Shown here: positions 16,860-24,652 of the stretch, piece after piece
Layout of the letters: the number at the start of each line of letters is the position of its first letter
Numbering within the stretch: position 1 is the first letter of the stretch
Source: CAVSUB01 sp963816725
GTDB taxonomy: Bacteria > Acidobacteriota > Vicinamibacteria > Vicinamibacterales > 2-12-FULL-66-21
Length of the DNA: 64,000 nt
NCBI GenBank assembly: GCA_963816725.1
Contig: CAWFMC010000020.1
Span: forward strand, 17,483-81,482
Direction of reading: 5' to 3'
Program-made: the position numbers and the translations under genes
Notes under the pieces: generated by a model
Told to the model about the DNA's origin: nothing
The model's input: the letters and a program-made list of their open reading frames with translations, nothing else
Databases searched by the model: none

Positions 16860-17708
16860 CTACTCGCCCTCGAGGCGAGCACGTTGACGTGCCGCCAGGT
16901 ACCGATCCAATTCGGCCACGTCCTTGAAGACCGCTACACCGGGAAGCGCCTTGATGATCTCGAACACGTCCTGGATATGCGGCGGCATCTGGACGAACGA
17001 CGCCTGTCCGCCGCGCTCCTTGAGCGCCTTGCGCGTCATCGCGAAGACGCGGAGACCGGCGCTGCTGATGAACGTCAACTGCGCGAGATTGAACACGATA
17101 TCTGTGGCCGACTGCAGCAGCGGAGCGAGTTGCGCTTCGAGGCTGGGAGCGGTGGCCGTATCGAGACTGCCGATGAGCGTGACGGTGACGACACCGGCGC
17201 CGCCGCCGGGGCCATCTTTCTGAATCCGTATATCCAGTGGCATGACGTGGGACCTTTCAGGTTGACGGTCACTCGCGCGACTACGCCCCGCCGCCGTTCC
17301 GCAGGCCGGGACCAGCCGTTTGACGAGGCGCAGAACGTTCGTGCCGGCTTCACGCCGGTAGTGGATGTCATCGACGGCGCGGCGCATCAGGGCGAGGCCC
17401 CAGCCGCCACTTGCACCATCATCGGCCAGTTGAGCGTCGAGTGGCGGAGCGGCAGACGGGTCGAACGCCGGACCGTCGTCGCGCACCTCGATGATGAAGG
17501 CGTCGTGGGTGCGCTCGGCGGCGATACGGAACGTCCGCTGCCCGTCCCGCTTGAACGCATGGTGCACCACGTTGCTGGCACACTCCTCCAGGGCGAGCGC
17601 CAGGTCAAAAATGGTTCCGTCCGGGATCTGCTGCGCCGCGGCAAATTGCTGCAGGGCCTCGACACCGCGCATGACTTCTTCCGGGGTCGCGCGCAGATCC
17701 AGGTTCAT
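16860..17708 (-). CDS. RsbW-like anti-sigma kinase fused in frame to a STAS anti-anti-sigma domain
   Basis: 282 residues in one frame. Residues 1-135 are an RsbW/SpoIIAB-type GHKL kinase: N box FDLALALEECASNVVHHAF, G1 VRDDGPAFDP, G2 GGWGLALMRRAV. Residues 156-275 are a STAS domain with FISSAGLRVF, where the serine at 215/216 would be the phospho-site. The 22-residue linker is polar and looks like read-through spacer; an ATG at 17243 with AAAGG upstream could also start the STAS domain alone. It overlaps the phosphatase gene by ATGA. In a partner switch the kinase phosphorylates the STAS protein and the phosphatase reverses this; here substrate and enzyme are tethered. Confidence 0.82.
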   Translation of the reverse strand: MNLDLRATPEEVMRGVEALQQFAAAQQIPDGTIFDLALALEECASNVVHHAFKRDGQRTFRIAAERTHDAFIIEVRDDGPAFDPSAAPPLDAQLADDGASGGWGLALMRRAVDDIHYRREAGTNVLRLVKRLVPACGTAAGRSRASDRQPERSHVMPLDIRIQKDGPGGGAGVVTVTLIGSLDTATAPSLEAQLAPLLQSATDIVFNLAQLTFISSAGLRVFAMTRKALKERGGQASFVQMPPHIQDVFEIIKALPGVAVFKDVAELDRYLAARQRARLEGE

Positions 17709-18856
17709 GCGGCGCCACCATTCACCTTCAACGTGAGAATCGCGACGTCGTCGGACTGTGGCGCGCCGCCGGCGAACGTACGGACGTTCCGGAGCACGCC
17801 CGTGGTGATATGGGCCGCGGACTCGCCGGCGAGTCCGGCGGCATCAGCCAGCAATCGCGGGTTGCCGTAACACTGCCCCTGCGGATTGAAGGCCTCGCTG
17901 ACGCCATCGGAGTAGAGGATCAGCGCGTCGCCGGGATTCAACCGCAGTTCCGTGCGCTCGAATTCCAGGCCGCTCTCGAACCCCAGCGCCGTGCCCAGGC
18001 TCTTCACGGCCCAACGCGCCGGTTCGTTGGCCGGCAACAGCACCGGGCGGCAGTGGCCGGCATTGGCGATGGTCAGCCGGTGCGATCCTGGCTCGAACAC
18101 CGCGCACAAGAGGGTGACGAACATGCCTGACGGATTGTCCGCCGCGAGTTCGTCGTTCAGCCGCGCCAGAATGCGCGCGGGATCCACGAGATCCCGCGCC
18201 AGGAGTTGCGCCAGACTGATGGCGCGCACCATGAACATCGACGCTGGGATCCCCTTGCCGGACACGTCGCCGAGAAACACCACCAGCCGGTTCCGGCCGG
18301 CGGCGCACACGCCGTAAAGGTCGCCGCCGACTTCGCGCGCCGGTTCGAGCGCGGCGCCGATGCTCACGCCGTACGCCTCTTCTACGGCCGCGAAATCGTG
18401 CGGCACCATGCCCATCTGGATGTCACGGGCGATACGCAACTCGCTGGCCATCTGCTCTTTGACCGCGTCGCTGTACGCTTTCGCCTTGAGCAGCGAACGC
18501 ACGCGGGCCCGCACCTCGAGCATGTCGAATGGCTTCGTCACGTAGTCGTTCGCGCCGGCTTCGAAACCGCGCGTCTTGTCGTGAACCTCCTCGAGCGACG
18601 ACAGAAACATGATCGGTACGTCAGCGGTCTCGGCCCTCTCACGCAGGCGGCGGCACACTTCGTAACCATCCATGCCGGGCATGACGATGTCGAGCAGCAC
18701 GAGATCGGGTGGAGTGCTGGCCGCCAGTTGCAGTGCCGTTTCGCCGTTCATCGCGAGACTCAGCTTGTGCTCGGCCTTCAGCCCTTCGACGAGGATCTCG
18801 AGATTGGCCTTGGCGTCGTCCACGAGGAGCACGCGACAATCGGAGAGCACTTTCAT
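17705..18856 (-). CDS. Response regulator with PP2C/SpoIIE phosphatase domain (RsbU/RsbP type)
   Basis: 383 residues from ATG 18856; an in-frame TTG 9 bases earlier is less likely. The receiver domain (about 5-125) has VLLVDDAKAN, LVLLDIVMPGMDGYEV (phospho-Asp) and the KPF lysine. A coiled linker (KAYSDAVKEQMASELRIARD) leads to the phosphatase with GDLYGV, FLGDVSGKGIPASMFM, FVTLLCAVFE, NAGHCRPVLL, LILYSDGVSEA and QSDDVAILTL, all metal-binding aspartates present. It should dephosphorylate the STAS domain encoded just downstream (4-bp overlap), turning a histidine-kinase signal into a partner switch. The target sigma or effector is not in the window. Confidence 0.92.
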   Translation of the reverse strand: MKVLSDCRVLLVDDAKANLEILVEGLKAEHKLSLAMNGETALQLAASTPPDLVLLDIVMPGMDGYEVCRRLRERAETADVPIMFLSSLEEVHDKTRGFEAGANDYVTKPFDMLEVRARVRSLLKAKAYSDAVKEQMASELRIARDIQMGMVPHDFAAVEEAYGVSIGAALEPAREVGGDLYGVCAAGRNRLVVFLGDVSGKGIPASMFMVRAISLAQLLARDLVDPARILARLNDELAADNPSGMFVTLLCAVFEPGSHRLTIANAGHCRPVLLPANEPARWAVKSLGTALGFESGLEFERTELRLNPGDALILYSDGVSEAFNPQGQCYGNPRLLADAAGLAGESAAHITTGVLRNVRTFAGGAPQSDDVAILTLKVNGGAA

Positions 18857-19471
18857 CCAGGTCAATGCTCCGGGGTGGTGCGTTCATGACGCGGGTGCGG
18901 TCCCAGAAGCATACCCGTATCGGGCAGGCGCGCGACCCTGGTGGAAAGGCGGGCGGGGACGACCGTGCTCGCTGGGCATCAGCGCGACTCGTCACCCGGA
19001 GCGACTGAACGATGCGGAGGTCATCGCCAGGTTGCCGTGGCCCGAACAGCCCGTGTGGGTCGCATGGCGGTAAATGTAGCCGTCCACGGACGATGTTGCG
19101 ACACGACCGACCACATCGCTAGACGCATCTTAGGGTGAAAGTGGCGCCGTCGCGGCAGAAGGCGCACACGGAGAGCGCCGATCAACGGGTCGCACCCGCC
19201 GCGAGGCGCCCTCGAGCTCTTCATTTCGAGACCAAACATCTGTCCCACAACGACGCGTGACAAGACTTCAGGAGACAAGGTGGACGCCGTGGCGTGTGTG
19301 CGCACGTGTGCGCGCCGAGTCGTATCGTTTGGCGGAAACCTTCGAGCCATTCGCCCACCTGACCGAAATCAGCGGGGCATGTACGGTCCCGGTCTTGCTA
19401 CGTGAACCGCGCTCCATGTACGAACGCGTGGTGGACGCCGCGCCCGATGCGACGGCGGCCGTGAGGGTGAC
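18857..19471. other. 615-bp divergent intergenic region
   Basis: No gene supported. It must hold promoters for the partner-switching operon (leftward) and the subtilase operon (rightward). A 24-base strictly alternating purine-pyrimidine run lies at 19292-19315 and could adopt Z-DNA. Confidence 0.4.
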
Positions 19472-21229
19472 ATGACGAGGAAGCGAATCGTTGCGACGAT
19501 TGTCGCGCTGACCTCATTGCTGGTGGCGCCGCCCGGCCGCGGCGTCGCGCGGGCGCAACTCACGACGCTCACCTGTCCGTTGTTCCACGCGAAGCTGGAT
19601 GCAGCCGTCCACGACCGCATCCACAACGCGCCCGCCACCACCCGGATCCAGACAATCGTCCGGACACCGCTCGGCGGACTCGACGCCGTCGTGAATGTTG
19701 TCCCACTACTCGGCGCCCGCATCGACGCCGTGCACACGGGGATCTCCGCGCTGACGCTCGACATCGCCGTCGGGAGCCTGGCGACGCTCGCCTCTCTGTC
19801 CGGCGTCATGTCGATCTCGCTCGATGCGCCTCTGACCGAGAGCCGTTCGCTCGCTCCGGGCGACGTGCTCGCCGCCCGCGCCGCGTCGGATGGCACCGGC
19901 GGATCGGTCACCCATCTCCGCGAGACGCTCGGGCTCGACGACCGCTGGACGGGCGCGGGTGTCGGCGTCGCGGTGATCGACTCCGGTCTGCAGCCGCAAA
20001 GCGGATTCGCCGGCCGCGTCCGCGACTTCCGCGACTTCACCGGCAGTAACGGCACGGTGCGGGATGACTTCGGACACGGCACGCACGTGGCCGGCCTCAT
20101 CGGCGGTGCCGGCACCGAAGACGGGTTGTTCCAGGGTGTCGCGCCCGGCGTCTCGTTCATCGTGCTGAAGGTGCTGGACGCAAACGGCTACGGCCGCACC
20201 AGCGACGTCATCAGCGCGGTGGAGTATGCGACGGCGAACAAATCGAGCCTCGGGATCGACATCATCAACCTGTCCCTGGGGCACCCGATTTACGAACCGG
20301 CCGCCAGCGATCCGTTAGTGCGGGCCATCGAGGCCGCCGCGCGCGCCGGGATCGTGGTCGTGGTCTCGGCGGGAAACTACGGTAGCAACGCGGCCACAGG
20401 CCTGCCCGGCTATGCGGGGGTGACCTCCCCTGGGAACGCCGCGTCGGCGATCACCGCCGGCGCCCTTCGGACGTTCGGGACGACGGCACGGAGCGACGAC
20501 AGGATCGCGCCCTACAGCTCCCGAGGGCCGACCTGGATCGACGGCCGGGTCAAGGTGGACGTCGCGGCACCAGGCGACAAACTCATCGCCGCCGCGGCGA
20601 CCAACAGTACTCTTTACCGGGACTACCCGGCCCTGCACGCCGGTACGGGCTACCTGCGGCTGAGCGGCACGAGCATGGCGGCCGGCGTCGTCTCGGGTGT
20701 CGCGGCGTTGATGATCGAAGCCAATACTGCGATCAGCGGCGGCTCACGTCCACGCCTGACGCCGAATGCGATCAAGGCGGCGCTGCAGTACACCGCCTTC
20801 GCCGTCGACACCGACGAAGGTCCGCGGGCGGACATGCTGACGGTCGGCGCGGGGGCCGTCAATGCCACGGGCGCGATCGAGTGGGCGGCGGCGATCGACA
20901 CGTCCCGGCCGGTCGGCGAGCGCTGGGTCACCACCGGGCTGGTGCGATCCACGGTCCTCGCGGGTGAGACGCTCCAGTGGAGCGAGTCCGTGCTGTGGGA
21001 TCAGAGCGTGGTCATGGGCGACACGCTCGACACGAATCAGCCCGCCTGGGCCAACGCCGTCGTCTGGGGCAATGCGGTCGTCTGGGGCAACGCCGTGGTC
21101 TGGGGCAATGCGGTGGTCTGGGGGAACACCGCCGTCTGGAGCAGCGCGGTCGTGTGGGGCAATCAGTCACTGAGTGGCAGCGGCAGCAACGCCGTGGTCT
21201 GGGGCAACCTGTACCAGATTCAGCCATGA
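19472..21229 (+). CDS. Secreted S8 subtilisin-like protease with C-terminal NAVVWG repeats
   Basis: 585 residues. A signal peptide (about 1-28) is followed by an inhibitor-like propeptide. The catalytic triad is Asp170 in VAVIDSGLQ, His205 in GHGTHVAGLIGG and Ser401 in LSGTSMAAGVVSG, with the oxyanion region VVVSAGNYGSN. After the domain comes a serine/tryptophan-rich linker and six to eight imperfect hexapeptides (NAVVWG, NTAVWS, SAVVWG), about residues 525-580, of unknown role: a surface or autotransport-like tail. The TGA stop overlaps the ATG of the downstream membrane hybrid kinase (ATGA), so protease and sensor are co-translated. Confidence 0.92.
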   Translation: MTRKRIVATIVALTSLLVAPPGRGVARAQLTTLTCPLFHAKLDAAVHDRIHNAPATTRIQTIVRTPLGGLDAVVNVVPLLGARIDAVHTGISALTLDIAVGSLATLASLSGVMSISLDAPLTESRSLAPGDVLAARAASDGTGGSVTHLRETLGLDDRWTGAGVGVAVIDSGLQPQSGFAGRVRDFRDFTGSNGTVRDDFGHGTHVAGLIGGAGTEDGLFQGVAPGVSFIVLKVLDANGYGRTSDVISAVEYATANKSSLGIDIINLSLGHPIYEPAASDPLVRAIEAAARAGIVVVVSAGNYGSNAATGLPGYAGVTSPGNAASAITAGALRTFGTTARSDDRIAPYSSRGPTWIDGRVKVDVAAPGDKLIAAAATNSTLYRDYPALHAGTGYLRLSGTSMAAGVVSGVAALMIEANTAISGGSRPRLTPNAIKAALQYTAFAVDTDEGPRADMLTVGAGAVNATGAIEWAAAIDTSRPVGERWVTTGLVRSTVLAGETLQWSESVLWDQSVVMGDTLDTNQPAWANAVVWGNAVVWGNAVVWGNAVVWGNTAVWSSAVVWGNQSLSGSGSNAVVWGNLYQIQP

Positions 21230-23616
21230 GGGGCAGCCGCGCGCAACCCGCCGAGACACCCGCGCCGACCCACTCGCGGGTCCTGGCGTACGTGGCCGGG
21301 GTCGGATGCCTGGGGACCGGCGTGATCGCCCATTCGCTCTGGCAGGTGATCCGGGCGCCGGTGGACCTGCACTGGCTCTGGCTGGTGGCGCTCACCGTCG
21401 CCAGCAGCGCCGCGGTGCTGCAACTCTCGACCTCGCGGGTGGCGTTCTCGATCGCCGAAATCTTCACCTTCAGCGCCGTCCTGCTGTTCGGTCCCGCCAT
21501 CGGCACGTTGACCGTCGCCGTCGACTGCGCGGTGCTGTCGTGCCGCCTGGCCATGCGCGGGCGGCCGCTCCGCCGGACGGTCCTGAGCATCACCGCGCCA
21601 ACGCTGGCGATGTGGATCGCCGCGCACCTGATCGTCGCGCTGGTCGACGTCCAGAGCAGCTTGCGGGCACCGCTGGCCTCTCCGGCGCCGTGGCTGGCGC
21701 TGTTGGCCGGCGCCCTGACCTACTACCTGCTCGACACCGGGATGATCGCCGTGGCCGTTGCGCTGGACGAGCGCCAGTCCGTCTGGCGCGTCTGGCGGGA
21801 TCACTTCGCCCAGCTCTGGGTCAGTTTCTTCGTCGGCGCCCATGCCGCCGGCCTGATCGTGATTGCCGTCCGCGAGTCGGGATGGTGGTTCCTGGCGCTC
21901 GTCGCACCGATTCCCCTGCTCCTGTATTACGCCCTGCGGACGTGGGTGGCGCGGCTCGACGATCGGGTCGTCCACCTCCAGCAGATGCACGAGCAGGCGC
22001 AGATTCTTCACGAGCAACAGACCATGCGGCTCCAGGCCGAAACGGTCCTTCGCGAGCGCGACCGCCAGTTCCAGGCGGTGTTCGATGGCGCGCTCGACGC
22101 CCTCTTCCTGGTCGACGACCAGCGCCGGGTCGTGAGCGCCAATCCGGCGGCGTGTGCCCTGCTGAACGTGACGGGCGATCACCTGCCCTCCTCGCCGCTC
22201 GACAGCTTTCTCACCGCCGGTTCGGCCGACGAGATCCGGACGTCGTGGACCCGCATGCTGGATCTCGGCGAGCACAAGGGAGAGCTCGTCGCGGCGACCG
22301 GCGGACGGGAACGCACGGTGGAGTTCAGCTTCAACGCCGGCGTGGTTCCGCACGGCCATCTCTTCGTCTGGCGGGACGTCTCGGAGCGGAAGCGTCTCGA
22401 AGCGCAGCTCCAGCAATCACAGAAGATGGAGAGCGTCGGCCGGCTCGCCGGCGGCGTGGCCCACGATTTCAACAACCTGCTGACGGTGATCATCGGCAAC
22501 GCGGAAATGGCGCTGCACGAGGCGCGCGTCGAGGAGGACCTGAAGGAGATCCTGTCGGCCGCTGGGCGCGGCGCCGCCCTCACGCGACAGCTCCTGGCTT
22601 TCAGCCGCAAGCAGTTGCTCGAGACCAAGGTCGTCAATCCCAATGGCGTGGTCAGCAACATCGAGACGATGCTGCGCAGGCTCCTGGACGAATCGCTCGA
22701 GTTCACCAGCGTCATGGATCCCGCGGTGTGGCCGGTCAGGGTCGACGTCACCCAGCTGGAGCAGGTCATCGTGAACCTCGTCGTCAATGCGCGTGATGCG
22801 ATGCCGGAGGGCGGCCGTCTCGCCATCGCTACCCGGAACGTCGACGTGCAAGAGCCGACCAAGAGCTGCAGTGGCGACGACGTGGCGCCTGGCGCGTATG
22901 CCGTGATCACCGTCAGCGATACCGGGAGCGGCATGGACCCGGACACGCAAGCCCGGATCTTCGAGCCCTTCTTCACGACCAAGGCGCTCGAGCGCGGCAC
23001 CGGCCTCGGCCTCTCGATGGCCTACGGGATCGTCCGGCAGAGCGGCGGCCACATCCTGGTCGACAGCACGCCGGGCCGAGGCTCCACCTTCAGCATCTAC
23101 CTGCCGCGCGTCGAGCCGTCGCCAGCCGCCGCGACGGGTGCTGCGGGACCGGCGGTGCCGTCGGTCGGGGCAGAGACCGTGCTGCTGGTGGATGACGACG
23201 ATGCCGTGCGGTCGTTGGCTGGACGATCGTTGCGACGCCAGGGCTATACGGTGTTGTCAACGGGCAGCGGCGACGAGGCCCGGCAGCTCGCCGCCAATCG
23301 CGAGCCGCCGATCGATCTCCTCGTCACGGACGTGATGATGCCGGGGATGAACGGGCCGGCATTGGCGGATGCGCTGCGGCGCGAGAACCCGCGCCTCAAG
23401 GTCATCTTCATGTCGGGCTATGCGGATGACGCCGTCAGTGAGCCCCCCGTCGGGGACCGCACACGCTTCCTCCAGAAGCCGTTCGCGACAGTCGATCTGC
23501 CACGCGCGGTACGCGAGCTGCTGGATGCGGGAGGCCCTCCCCGCGAGGTCCGGCCTCTCTCCGCCGGAATGACAGGGCCCACGCGGAATCCAGACACGCG
23601 AGACGTGCCCGCGTAG
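21226..23616 (+). CDS. Membrane hybrid histidine kinase (multi-TM sensor, PAS, HisKA, HATPase, REC)
   Basis: 796 residues. The first ~245 form seven or eight membrane helices of the kind also seen before GGDEF and HD-GYP domains in this phylum (AFSIAEIFTFSAVLLFGPAI). A coiled coil, a PAS domain (about 285-400; FDGALDALFLVDDQRRVVSA), the phosphoacceptor GGVAHDFNNLLTVIIGNAEM and an ATPase domain (NLVVNARDAMPEGG, DTGSGM, GTGLGLSMAYGIV) follow. A C-terminal receiver has VLLVDDDDAV, the phospho-Asp in LLVTDVMMPGMNG and the KPF lysine. Translation is coupled to the subtilase. The chain could sense peptides or wall fragments released by it (inference). Confidence 0.92.
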   Translation: MRGSRAQPAETPAPTHSRVLAYVAGVGCLGTGVIAHSLWQVIRAPVDLHWLWLVALTVASSAAVLQLSTSRVAFSIAEIFTFSAVLLFGPAIGTLTVAVDCAVLSCRLAMRGRPLRRTVLSITAPTLAMWIAAHLIVALVDVQSSLRAPLASPAPWLALLAGALTYYLLDTGMIAVAVALDERQSVWRVWRDHFAQLWVSFFVGAHAAGLIVIAVRESGWWFLALVAPIPLLLYYALRTWVARLDDRVVHLQQMHEQAQILHEQQTMRLQAETVLRERDRQFQAVFDGALDALFLVDDQRRVVSANPAACALLNVTGDHLPSSPLDSFLTAGSADEIRTSWTRMLDLGEHKGELVAATGGRERTVEFSFNAGVVPHGHLFVWRDVSERKRLEAQLQQSQKMESVGRLAGGVAHDFNNLLTVIIGNAEMALHEARVEEDLKEILSAAGRGAALTRQLLAFSRKQLLETKVVNPNGVVSNIETMLRRLLDESLEFTSVMDPAVWPVRVDVTQLEQVIVNLVVNARDAMPEGGRLAIATRNVDVQEPTKSCSGDDVAPGAYAVITVSDTGSGMDPDTQARIFEPFFTTKALERGTGLGLSMAYGIVRQSGGHILVDSTPGRGSTFSIYLPRVEPSPAAATGAAGPAVPSVGAETVLLVDDDDAVRSLAGRSLRRQGYTVLSTGSGDEARQLAANREPPIDLLVTDVMMPGMNGPALADALRRENPRLKVIFMSGYADDAVSEPPVGDRTRFLQKPFATVDLPRAVRELLDAGGPPREVRPLSAGMTGPTRNPDTRDVPA

Positions 23617-23718
23617 CGCTGTGCCAGCGGCTTCGCCGGTGCGATCAGCGCCGAGGGATCGCCAAGGTGCCCGCCGTCATTTCGCCGCTGGCATGAGCAC
23701 GCGACGACGGCGACAGAC

Positions 23719-23882
23719 TAAGGGTCCGTCAGGAAATAACTGCGCCATCTCTGGGTGTCGAGGCGCCCGTCGGGCAAGGCGCGAAGAGCGCGCATACGGG
23801 GTGTATGAAAGCGATGAGCAACGCCGCCCGCCGGGATGCATCGGCGGCCAGGATGGCCCAGTTATTTGCTGACGGGCCCTAA
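23719..23882. mobile_element. MITE-like hairpin element, copy A
   Basis: A 164-bp non-coding unit. The first and last ~30 bases are near-perfect inverted repeats (AGGGTCCGTCAGGAAATAAC against the complement of GTTATTTGCTGACGGGCCCT). The inner core (GTCGGGCAAGGCG ... CAACGCCGCCCGCCGGGATG) also folds back on itself around a central hairpin CATAC-GGGGT-GTATG. The core recurs at 46275-46412 with different ends. No transposase is encoded, so mobility would be in trans. No target duplication could be decided. Confidence 0.65.
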
Positions 23883-23921
23883 CGGTCGCTGACCGTCGCC
23901 CGGCCTCGCTACAATGGCGCC

Positions 23922-24329
23922 GTGACTCACCTGCCAGGCATCGAGCGGCGCTGTTCGGCGATCTCCGGCTGGGGCGTCTATGCCACGGAACCGATTCCGG
24001 AAGACACGAAGATTGTCGAGTACAAAGGTGAGCTGATCTCGCAGGCCGAAGGCTGGCGCCGCGAGCAGCGGTATCTGACCCGCAACCGGATCTGGATCTT
24101 CAACCTGAACGATCGCTGGGTCCGTGACGCCGCAGTGGGCGGCAACATCGCCCGCTACGTCAATCACGCCTGCCGCCCCAACTGCTACACCGACGTCGTC
24201 GGCCGCCGGATCTGGATCATCGCGGCGCGCCCAATCGCTACCGGCGAAGAGCTGACCTACGACTACAACACCGACGGGGTCGCCGGGATCCGGTGCCTGT
24301 GCCGGCCGGGCTGCCGCCGCGTCCTGTAG
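23922..24329 (+). CDS. Small SET-domain protein-lysine methyltransferase
   Basis: 135 residues, essentially a bare SET domain: SGWGVYATEPIPEDTKIVEY at the N-terminus, the AdoMet/pseudoknot motif NIARYVNHACRPNC, GEELTYDYN with the catalytic tyrosine, and a short post-SET cysteine pair (CLCRPGC) that with the NC cysteine could hold zinc. It should transfer methyl groups from AdoMet to a protein lysine; no substrate is known for such bacterial enzymes, and histones are absent. GTG 23922 is the start because it gives the usual N-terminus. It lies between two hybrid histidine kinase genes and 39 bp after MITE copy A. Confidence 0.88.
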   Translation: MTHLPGIERRCSAISGWGVYATEPIPEDTKIVEYKGELISQAEGWRREQRYLTRNRIWIFNLNDRWVRDAAVGGNIARYVNHACRPNCYTDVVGRRIWIIAARPIATGEELTYDYNTDGVAGIRCLCRPGCRRVL

Positions 24330-24470
24330 CGAATCCGCACCCCGTTCCGAATCGCGATATGTCGCCGCTCCCGTCGGGACTGCTCGCGGCCACTGGCCGA
24401 AGGGGGTGCGCTCCTGCTGTGTTGGACGACGCGCGCGGGCAAGGTAGCATCGCATCGAGCAGGAGGAGCG

Positions 24471-24650
24471 ATGGGAGAAATCAGACCGACCGGCCAGGAG
24501 ACCTCGGCCAGACCCGCACCTGAAGAAGCGCTGCCGCCGCAGGACTGGCCAGTCGATCAAGCACCCACCGACGGCCAGCCGGTCGACGTGGGCAGCACGA
24601 CCGGGACGTCGAAGGGTGAGGACATCCCGAAGCCGTCCGATCCCCTCTGA
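24471..24650 (+). CDS. Small acidic, probably disordered protein (59 aa)
   Basis: ATG 24471 follows a very good ribosome site (AGGAGG with 5-7 base spacing) and the frame runs 59 codons to TGA 24648-24650. The product is rich in Pro, Asp, Glu, Gly and Thr (for example PAPEEALPPQDWPVDQAPTD) with no hydrophobic core. It ends 3 bp before the converging hybrid kinase gene. The strong start signal makes translation likely; function unknown. Confidence 0.5.
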   Translation: MGEIRPTGQETSARPAPEEALPPQDWPVDQAPTDGQPVDVGSTTGTSKGEDIPKPSDPL

Positions 24651-24652
24651 TC

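Noticed and set aside
19292..19315. Alternating purine-pyrimidine run as a regulatory element
   Set aside because: It may form Z-DNA, but such runs are not rare in GC-rich DNA and nothing ties it to a gene.
20977..21225. Extended start of the hybrid kinase at 20977
   Set aside because: It would overlap the protease repeats in another frame; ATG 21226 overlaps the protease stop in the usual ATGA manner.
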